Shown here: positions 1 through 4,678 of the stretch, in pieces | Layout of the letters: each line of letters begins with the position of its first letter | How positions within the stretch are numbered: position 1 is the stretch's first letter | Assembly (NCBI GenBank): GCA_024693415.1 | Contig: JAILKX010000049.1 | Coordinates: 1 to 5,451 of the forward strand | Length of the DNA: 5,451 nucleotides | Direction of reading: 5' to 3' | Source: Bacilli bacterium | GTDB taxonomy: Bacteria; Bacillota_I; Bacilli_A; RFN20; CAG-826 | Notes under the pieces: model-generated | Told to the model about the DNA's origin: nothing | Seen by the model: only the letters and a program-made list of their open reading frames with translations | Database searches by the model: none | Position numbers and translations under genes: made by a program

Positions 1-25
1 CGCAGCCAGATTCGAACCACGGCTC

Positions 26-59
26 AATACATATGCATCGAGACATTTTATGATGTATT
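26..59. promoter_or_regulatory. Candidate AbiEi operator 1 (inverted repeat)
   Basis: AATACAT (26-32) is repeated in inverted form as ATGTATT (53-59), a perfect 7-base match with a 20-base gap. The right arm covers the place where a -35 box would sit for the TATAAT at 77-82. Characterised AbiEi proteins repress their own operon by binding inverted repeats in the promoter. The position therefore fits an operator, but the match is short and the region is AT-rich, so chance is possible. Confidence 0.35.
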
Positions 60-82
60 TCCTCCAATAACTACCGTATAAT
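54..82 (+). promoter_or_regulatory. Promoter of the abiE operon
   Basis: A consensus -10 box TATAAT lies at 77-82. With a 17-base spacer the -35 position is TGTATT (54-59), a poor match to TTGACA. Transcription should start near base 89, leaving a leader of about 15 bases that carries the GGAGG at 93-97. The weak -35 is compatible with a repressed, autoregulated operon. Confidence 0.6.
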
Positions 83-88
83 AGTAGT
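70..88. promoter_or_regulatory. Candidate AbiEi operator 2 (dyad around the -10 box)
   Basis: ACTAC (70-74) and GTAGT (84-88) form an inverted repeat that brackets the TATAAT box. A protein bound here would block RNA polymerase directly. Together with the repeat at 26-59 this makes two dyads in one promoter. Two sites fit what is known of AbiEi autoregulation, but the two dyads do not share a sequence, which weakens the case. Confidence 0.3.
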
Positions 89-103
89 AACGGGAGGAAA
101 TTT

Positions 104-694
104 ATGATTAAGACGATCGATTCGCTTCTATACGAATACAGGGATTACTCCAATATCCACAATAAGATCGCGCTCGAAGAGAAGAGCAATCGCCTGATCA
201 GGCTCAAGAGAGGCCTTTACGAAACCGATGAAGGCGCCGATCCTTTGACCATCGCCAATCTTTTGCTGTCCCCTTCCTACGTTTCCTTCGAAACGGCCTT
301 AGCCTATTACGGCATGATACCTGAAAGGGTATTCGCCATCAAATCGGCCTCGTTCAAGAAGAACAAAAAGAAGGAATACAGAAATGCCTTTGGGGTGTTC
401 CTATACCAGGACATCAATCCGAATGCCTACCCCTATGGTATCGATCAGATCGAAATCGATGGGGCGAAGGTCATGATCGCATCGCCCGAAAAGGCATTGC
501 TTGACCTATTGTCGACGATATCGCCAAGAAGCAATAGAAGGGAACTCATGGATCTGCTGTTCGACGATCTGAGGATCGATGAGGCGATGTTCGATGAGCT
601 GGATAAGGGTAAGATCATCGGATTATGCGGACTGTATCCGTCGAAGACGTTGAAGATCCTCAAGAACTATCTGGAGGCCGGTCATGATCAATAA
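104..694 (+). CDS. abiEi: AbiEi-type type IV antitoxin / transcriptional repressor
   Basis: This 196-residue protein is the antitoxin of an AbiE abortive-infection pair. In this family an N-terminal winged helix-turn-helix represses the operon, and the C-terminal domain neutralises the toxin without forming a stable complex with it (type IV). Here residues 1-40 are the likely DNA-binding part, ending in RLKRGLY (33-39). They are followed by family hallmarks: DPLTIANLLLSPSYVSFETA (46-65), ALAYYGMIPE (65-74) and ASPEKALLDLL (126-136). The length is normal for the family. The start is set by GGAGG at 93-97, six bases before the ATG. The gene overlaps the toxin gene by 11 bases, so the two are one transcript. 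Nine of its ten Arg codons are AGA/AGG, unlike the genes downstream. Family assignment is strong; phage defence here is inferred from the family. Confidence 0.9.
   Translation: MIKTIDSLLYEYRDYSNIHNKIALEEKSNRLIRLKRGLYETDEGADPLTIANLLLSPSYVSFETALAYYGMIPERVFAIKSASFKKNKKKEYRNAFGVFLYQDINPNAYPYGIDQIEIDGAKVMIASPEKALLDLLSTISPRSNRRELMDLLFDDLRIDEAMFDELDKGKIIGLCGLYPSKTLKILKNYLEAGHDQ
673..677 (+). promoter_or_regulatory. Ribosome binding site of abiEii inside abiEi
   Basis: GGAGG lies within the last codons of abiEi, six bases before the ATG at 684. It fixes the start of the toxin gene and shows that ribosomes finishing abiEi can begin abiEii at once. Such coupling keeps antitoxin at least level with toxin. 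Confidence 0.8.
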
Positions 695-1532
695 TTATCT
701 TTTGGAATCCTTGAGGATAAGCGATCCCAAAAACCTGAGCGAATTCGAGAATGCGCTGCGGGAAATCTCCCAAAGAATCATCTTATGCGCATTGGCCCAG
801 ACGGCTTTTTTCAGGAACGTCGCCTTCTATGGCGGCACTTGCTTAAGGGTTTTCCACGGATTGGATAGATTCAGCGAGGGTCTGGATTTCCAAGTGACGG
901 GCGAGGACTTCCGATTGGATTTCGATCGATGCATGGCCAAATGCATCGCCGCGCTTGAATCCTATGGCTTGAAGGCCACGGTCTATTCGAAGCCGGATTA
1001 TGATGTCGGAGAAGTCAGGAGGAGGTACATAAAGATATCCCATTATGACATCGCCAACGAATACTTCGGGAAGATCGGCATGAACAAAGAGAAGCTCGTT
1101 TCGATCAAGATTGAGGTCAGCACATTCTTCGTGCCCGGAGCGGCATACGAAACGAAGCTCCTCAACTCGCCGATGTTCTCCAATATCCGCTGCTTTGATT
1201 ACGGATCGCTTTTCGCCGGCAAATTGAATGCATTGATCACAAGGAATTGGAGGGAAAGGACCAAAGGGAGAGATTTCTTCGACTACATGTTCTATATCTC
1301 CCATAACGTCAAATTCAATCTGGAGTATTTGAGGAATAAGCTGAGGCATTCCCTGGATGAAGATGCATCGGATTATTCCATCGCCGACATCAAGGGGCTG
1401 CTCAAAGAAAAATTCGAGCAGACCGATTTCGATTCCCTAAGGGCGGACATACTTCCTTTCGTCGCCCCCGACTACGCCATCGACAATATCAACAAGGAGA
1501 TGTTCATCGCCTCGCTCGAATATTTGGGGTGA
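684..1532 (+). CDS. abiEii: AbiEii/AbiGii-type nucleotidyltransferase toxin, altered active site
   Basis: This 282-residue protein belongs to the AbiEii/AbiGii (DUF1814-type) nucleotidyltransferase toxins, relatives of mycobacterial MenT enzymes that add nucleotides to tRNA acceptor ends. Visible hallmarks are FYGGTCLRVFHGL (48-60) with the GGT turn at 50-52, DRFSEGLDF (61-69), the IKIEV strand with Glu144 as a likely third acidic residue (141-145), and the C-terminal signature GKLNALITR...KGRDFFD with Lys180, Arg187, Arg196, Asp197 and Asp200. The odd point is residue 66. The family normally has SEDLDF, where the two Asp of D-x-D bind metal; here the first is Gly (codon GGT, 879-881). Length and the other motifs are intact, so this is not general decay. 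The protein may be inactive, weakened, or use Glu65. Fifteen of 19 Arg codons are AGA/AGG. Family assignment is strong; toxicity is uncertain. Confidence 0.88.
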   Translation: MINNYLLESLRISDPKNLSEFENALREISQRIILCALAQTAFFRNVAFYGGTCLRVFHGLDRFSEGLDFQVTGEDFRLDFDRCMAKCIAALESYGLKATVYSKPDYDVGEVRRRYIKISHYDIANEYFGKIGMNKEKLVSIKIEVSTFFVPGAAYETKLLNSPMFSNIRCFDYGSLFAGKLNALITRNWRERTKGRDFFDYMFYISHNVKFNLEYLRNKLRHSLDEDASDYSIADIKGLLKEKFEQTDFDSLRADILPFVAPDYAIDNINKEMFIASLEYLG

Positions 1533-1570
1533 AAAACGGAAGCCTTCCTTTGCGGAGATTCATTGCAATG

Positions 1571-1614
1571 ACGGGATCGAGGCGAATGAAATGGACTCGG
1601 TCCCGTTTGCTTTT
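1571..1614 (+). terminator. Rho-independent terminator of the abiE operon
   Basis: ACGGGATCGAG (1571-1581) pairs with CTCGGTCCCGT (1596-1606). The 11 pairs include one T·G wobble, around a 14-base loop. TTGCTTTTC follows. It lies 38 bases after the abiEii stop and separates the operon from the lipoprotein gene. A 10-base palindrome, CATTGCAATG (1561-1570), sits directly upstream. The rest of the gap up to base 1690 shows no gene. Confidence 0.75.
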
Positions 1615-1693
1615 CATAAAATCCGAAAGCCAGCAACTTATGAGCAGGGTCGCCAATATGCCATTTATCAGTGAATCGAGTTCCGCGATTTAG

Positions 1694-1699
1694 TATAGT
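1694..1699 (+). promoter_or_regulatory. -10 box placed for a leaderless transcript (lipoprotein gene)
   Basis: TATAGT ends six bases before the ATG at 1706, so the expected transcription start falls on or next to the start codon. No purine-rich ribosome binding site lies between them or just upstream. I see no convincing -35 box; the best-spaced hexamer, GTGAAT (1671-1676), matches TTGACA at three of six positions. The signal peptide beginning at this ATG makes a misplaced start unlikely. Confidence 0.5.
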
Positions 1700-1705
1700 A
1701 GTGGT

Positions 1706-3769
1706 ATGAAAAAACAAATCATCTCATTGTTTGGTTTCCTTTCGTTGGCGTTGCTTGTTTCCTGCGGGCAGCAAACCGTATCGAGCGATGTCGCATCTTC
1801 GGAGAGCCTCGCCCCATCTTCGGATAGCCTCGTCTCCTCCGCGGACAGTTCGATTGCCCAAAGCGATTCCTCTTCGGAAAGCGTTTCCTCCGAGCCCACC
1901 CTCAAGACCTTCACGGGGATCACCTTCCCCGATGGCACCTTCGTTTACGATGGCGCCTACAAGAGCATAGAAGTCGTCGGGCTCCCCGATTTCGCCGAAG
2001 CCCATTACCAGGGGAATGGGCAGAAAGATGTGGGGGAGTATGCCGTGACCGCCCGCGTGACGGCCGAAGGCTATCAGACGCTTGACCTCAGCGCGGACCT
2101 CGTCATCACCCCAGCCGCCTTTGAGGGCATCTCCTTTGAGGGGGCAAGCTTCGATTACGATGGCGAGACCCATGGAATCTATGTGACCGGCGCCCCCGAT
2201 TTCGCGACGGTCAGCTATAAGAACAACGATCAGCGCGACGTCGGCTCCTATACGGTGAAAGCCACCGTCAGCGACCCCAATTACGAAACGCTGACTTTGA
2301 CCGCCACCTTGAAGATCGTTGGCAAAGCCATCGAAGGCGTCACCTTCCCCGACGCGACCTTCACCTATGACGGCGAAGCCCATTTCGCCGAAGTCGAAGG
2401 CGAAATCCCAGCCGGGGTATCGGTCAGCTATAAGGACAATTCGAGGACCGAATCCGGCAGCCAGAAGGCCAGGGCGACGCTATCGGGCCCAGGATACGAA
2501 AAGCTCGAGCTATCCGCGACTTTGAAGATCGTTCCGGCTCCGTTAGAGCGCCCGGGCTACCTCTATGACGCGACCTATATCTACGATGGGAGCAGCCATT
2601 CGATCGAAGTCGAATACGCCCCCGACTACGCAACGATATCCTACAGGTGCCTGAACGCAAGCGGGACCAACTCCTTCACGAAGCCCGGCTTCTACATCGT
2701 CGAGGCGACGGTGAAGGAGGACGCCAACAACGCCTCCACCTTGACTGCGCACCTTGCGATCGTCGAGAAGGGGACCATCGGCACCGATGCGGATAAATCC
2801 GCGCTGACCATCGACGATAACCTCACCTGGGACGCCCTTCACGAAGCCCTTGGCCAGGATAACTACACAATGGACAGTTATTCCGGCTACTACGACGCCG
2901 AGGAGATGGATGGACCGATTCCGGAAGGCTTGCTCACCAAGGGATATGAGCATCAGACCGTCGCGACCTTCGCCACCGACGGCAAAGAGGCTTATCGGGA
3001 AGCGTCCGCCGATGACTATGACTTCTATGACTATTACAAAGAGGTCGGCGACGACGTCGCGCACCTAAGCTTCGATACCGACCTGCACAGCAGCTCCCTC
3101 TACCTCTTCCCGAAGGCCGCCTTCAGCGAAACGGTCTGCAAGGAGGGCGCCTCCAATGCCTTCGTCGCTTTGAAGAAAGGGGAGGATGGCGGCTTCCTGC
3201 AAGGCGTTGACGGCGACGATTATTACAGCGACGTCGGCACCCCCTTCATCGAGGACGGATGCTTCACCGTCTTGATGAAGCACCCGCGGACCTTGGACGG
3301 CGGATACCGCTATTTCTATGAGGTATATCGCTTCTACAACATCGGCAATACGAAGGTGACCGTGCCTTCTGCCTGTGCCCCGGCGCCGAATTATCTCGCT
3401 TCGGAGGCCCTGGTCGACGATTATGTCCTCGACGGCGTCGAATACGGCACCTCCACCTTCGGCAGCTACCCGAACTTCAAGACATACTACACCGCCGAGC
3501 TATATGTGAGCTGCCGTCGCGCGGTATTCCAAAAGCCGGGCACCTACACCGTCCTCCCCGAAATCTATGGCCACGCGGTCGAGGCGATCGTCTTCACCGC
3601 GAGCTACTATGCCTATAACCTCGAACAAGACGGCTATTGCTTCAACCTCTACGTTGACGAGGATGGCGTATACCAGGGGGATTACGCCGATTATGGCGAG
3701 CTCTTGCGATTCGATATCTCGGAAATCTCCGCCCGCGGCGGCACCGTAAACTACTATGGCGAGTGGTAG
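1706..3769 (+). CDS. Surface lipoprotein with four MBG/YDG-type Ig-like repeats
   Basis: This 687-residue protein should be exported and lipid-anchored at Cys20. Residues 1-20 are a signal peptide with Lys2-Lys3, a hydrophobic core and the lipobox L-V-S-C (17-20). Residues 21-65 are a Ser/Asp/Glu-rich linker, probably an extended stalk. Four related Ig-like repeats follow, with YDG at 81-83, 151-153, 221-223 and 293-295. The recurring pattern is F-x-YDG, then a YxxN/D turn, then G-x-Y-x-V-x-A-T-V and L-x-I. Residues 356-687 are Tyr- and Asp-rich and match no family I recognise. A part around 365-556 (TWDALHEALGQDNYT to FYNIGNTKVTVP) vaguely recalls small ligand-binding lipoprotein folds; that is speculation. 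There is no LPXTG or membrane tail. The start is set by the signal peptide, as no ribosome binding site is present. Likely roles are adhesion, scaffolding or binding outside the cell; the substrate is unknown. Confidence 0.85.
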   Translation: MKKQIISLFGFLSLALLVSCGQQTVSSDVASSESLAPSSDSLVSSADSSIAQSDSSSESVSSEPTLKTFTGITFPDGTFVYDGAYKSIEVVGLPDFAEAHYQGNGQKDVGEYAVTARVTAEGYQTLDLSADLVITPAAFEGISFEGASFDYDGETHGIYVTGAPDFATVSYKNNDQRDVGSYTVKATVSDPNYETLTLTATLKIVGKAIEGVTFPDATFTYDGEAHFAEVEGEIPAGVSVSYKDNSRTESGSQKARATLSGPGYEKLELSATLKIVPAPLERPGYLYDATYIYDGSSHSIEVEYAPDYATISYRCLNASGTNSFTKPGFYIVEATVKEDANNASTLTAHLAIVEKGTIGTDADKSALTIDDNLTWDALHEALGQDNYTMDSYSGYYDAEEMDGPIPEGLLTKGYEHQTVATFATDGKEAYREASADDYDFYDYYKEVGDDVAHLSFDTDLHSSSLYLFPKAAFSETVCKEGASNAFVALKKGEDGGFLQGVDGDDYYSDVGTPFIEDGCFTVLMKHPRTLDGGYRYFYEVYRFYNIGNTKVTVPSACAPAPNYLASEALVDDYVLDGVEYGTSTFGSYPNFKTYYTAELYVSCRRAVFQKPGTYTVLPEIYGHAVEAIVFTASYYAYNLEQDGYCFNLYVDEDGVYQGDYADYGELLRFDISEISARGGTVNYYGEW
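1916..2770 (+). repeat. Four tandem coding repeats of about 210 bp (MBG/YDG modules)
   Basis: Repeat 1 covers residues 71-140, repeat 2 141-210, repeat 3 211-280 and repeat 4 281-355. The first three start with GI/GV followed by TFPDG, SFEGA or TFPDA, and are spaced by exactly 70 residues. Repeat 4 is offset by two. Repeat 3 differs at the conserved strand, reading SGSQKARATL where the others have a Tyr (GEYAV, GSYTV, GFYIV). The modules are clearly diverged, so the array is old. Confidence 0.8.
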
Positions 3770-3795
3770 CCTCCGATAAGCGAAAACCTTCGATT

Positions 3796-3834
3796 GGCCG
3801 CTAGGAATCCGTCTGGATGCCAAGCGGCCTTTCC
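3796..3834 (+). terminator. Terminator of the lipoprotein gene
   Basis: GGCCGCT (3796-3802) pairs with AGCGGCC (3823-3829). The arms continue inward through an A·A mismatch, a GG/CC pair, an A·G mismatch and ATCC/GGAT, closing on a GTCT tetraloop. That gives 13 of 15 positions paired. TTTCCT follows, a short U-tract. It lies 26 bases after the stop codon. Confidence 0.7.
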
Positions 3835-3894
3835 TATCGCGGCGATGAGATGAATTCCTTGTTTGGCTGGGCAATGCCCATTGATTAATAATAA

Positions 3895-3922
3895 TTAACT
3901 TTATATCGCCCAGTTGTATAAT
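3895..3922 (+). promoter_or_regulatory. Promoter of the ATC hydrolase-family gene, near-leaderless
   Basis: A perfect TATAAT lies at 3917-3922, with TTAACT (3895-3900, four of six matches to TTGACA) 16 bases upstream. The ATG at 3933 follows after only ten bases (CCTTAAATAT), so the expected leader is about two to four bases. There is no room for, and no sign of, a ribosome binding site. The upstream stretch 3881-3899 is AT-rich and includes TTAAT and ATTAA arms. Confidence 0.65.
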
Positions 3923-3932
3923 CCTTAAATAT

Positions 3933-4562
3933 ATGAAATACAATCTGATCGCGATCTACATCGCCCACCTCTTCGAGAAAGAGGTCATCCCCTATACCGA
4001 AACCAATTGCCCTGACCTTGACATCAAACCCTTCAAGAAGCGGCTGAAGCAGGAGTACAAGGCGATGGTGAAGCGCACCCCGGGGGTCGGAAGCATGAAG
4101 GAGAATCCCTTATCGGTCGTGATGTATATGGCTTGCTTCGGCTTATCCTATTACAAAGCCGGGCAAGGCAAGATCTCCGAAGACCATTTCGCCGGGATGA
4201 TCCAGGCGGTCTGCAAGTCGGAGACGATGAAGAAATTCTATAAGGGGCGCTACGTCTTCGATGAGAAGAACATCGCCAAATACGACAAGATCCACGAGAA
4301 CTCCAAGAAGCGGAAGTACCCGATGGACTGGGTCGGCGAATTCCGCTATGACCCAAGCGTCCCCGAGTTCTACCTTACCTACCGCGAATGCGGGATCTGC
4401 AAGCTCGCGAAGCAGGAGAACCTTTCCTTCCTCGTCAAGCATATGTGCCTCATGGATTACCCCGCGATCGAATACATGAAGGGGAAATTGCTCCGGAGCA
4501 AGACGCTAGGGAAAGGCGACGAGTGCTGCGATTTCCACGTGGTGAAGGCGGAAGGCGAATAA
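3933..4562 (+). CDS. L-2-amino-thiazoline-4-carboxylic acid hydrolase family protein
   Basis: This 209-residue protein carries the C-terminal signature of the ATC hydrolase family: YRECGICKLAKQENL (150-164), CLMDYP (172-177) and TLGKGDECCDF (191-201). The Cys-Gly-x-Cys, Cys-x-x-Asp-Tyr and Thr-Leu-x-x-Gly-x-x-x-Cys-Asp-Phe elements are all intact. The founding enzyme opens the ring of L-2-amino-thiazoline-4-carboxylate to give N-carbamoyl-L-cysteine in Pseudomonas. Most Firmicute members are untested, so that substrate should not be assumed. The N-terminal 130 residues look mostly helical and basic. MKYNLIAIYIAHLF at the start is hydrophobic but includes His12 and is not a convincing signal peptide, so the protein is probably cytosolic. 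No cysteine-pathway gene lies next to it. It has its own promoter and terminator, and all seven Arg codons are CGN. Confidence 0.8.
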   Translation: MKYNLIAIYIAHLFEKEVIPYTETNCPDLDIKPFKKRLKQEYKAMVKRTPGVGSMKENPLSVVMYMACFGLSYYKAGQGKISEDHFAGMIQAVCKSETMKKFYKGRYVFDEKNIAKYDKIHENSKKRKYPMDWVGEFRYDPSVPEFYLTYRECGICKLAKQENLSFLVKHMCLMDYPAIEYMKGKLLRSKTLGKGDECCDFHVVKAEGE

Positions 4563-4576
4563 CCGCCTTCTTTTTT
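4544..4576 (+). terminator. Terminator overlapping the end of the ATC hydrolase-family gene
   Basis: GAAGGCGG (4544-4551) can pair with CCGCCTTC (4563-4570), and six Ts follow (4571-4576). The tandem copy GAAGGCG (4551-4557) can instead pair with CGCCTTC (4564-4570) around a six-base loop. Both forms give a good terminator, and the stop codon TAA (4560-4562) lies in the loop of either. It is one of the clearest terminators in the window. Confidence 0.85.
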
Positions 4577-4624
4577 ATGCGGAAACACATAATGCGTTTA
4601 GCACTTTTTTGGCACATGGGCATT

Positions 4625-4630
4625 TATACT
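4625..4630 (+). promoter_or_regulatory. Possible -10 box for the partial membrane protein gene
   Basis: TATACT matches five of six consensus positions and lies 48 bases before the ATG at 4679, after the upstream terminator. No -35 box with standard spacing is evident. It is the best candidate in the 116-base gap, which otherwise holds only the terminator and the ribosome binding site. Confidence 0.35.
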
Positions 4631-4661
4631 GAGACAAAGATTCCAACGATTAATTAACCTT

Positions 4662-4666
4662 GGAGG
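4662..4666 (+). promoter_or_regulatory. Ribosome binding site of the partial membrane protein gene
   Basis: GGAGG (within TTGGAGGGA) is 12 bases before the ATG at 4679, longer than the usual 5-9. No in-frame ATG, GTG or TTG lies closer to it. A TTG at 4672 has better spacing, but its frame stops after 22 codons. Confidence 0.55.
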
Positions 4667-4678
4667 GATATTTGGAAC

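Noticed and set aside
1..25. TTCGAA flanked by CCAGA and CCACGG resembles the T-arm of a tRNA on the - strand.
   Set aside because: The five-base stems on either side of the loop do not pair beyond the first few positions, and bases 25-75 contain no anticodon or D-arm.
1..46. A - strand ATG at 46-44 opens a frame to the window edge, with CCTCC (GGAGG on the - strand) at 61-65.
   Set aside because: Only 15 codons are visible, the spacing of 14 bases is too long, and the Cys-rich peptide suggests no family.
1..81. Open + strand frames from the left edge, such as the one ending in TAA at 79-81, could be the tail of an upstream gene.
   Set aside because: All three + frames are open for 50 or more bases here, so no frame stands out. 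The stop would fall inside the abiE -10 box.
1530..1571. Possible readthrough of the TGA ending abiEii, as in lineages that read TGA as Trp.
   Set aside because: The extension meets another TGA after 12 codons and adds nothing family-like, and Trp is encoded by TGG throughout.
1472..1717. 81-codon - strand frame spanning the gap between abiEii and the lipoprotein gene.
   Set aside because: It runs through a good terminator and the lipoprotein promoter, overlaps abiEii, and its product shows no recognisable feature.
1724..2383. Long - strand open frame (219 codons) opposite the lipoprotein gene, plus others opposite abiEii, the lipoprotein and the membrane protein.
   Set aside because: They are shadows of GC-rich coding sequence with low-complexity Gly/Val/Ile-rich translations and no family motifs; the + strand products are clearly real.
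4597..4614. TTTAGCAC...GGCAC looked briefly like a heat-shock CIRCE operator.
   Set aside because: The second half does not match GAGTGCTAA and the spacing is wrong.
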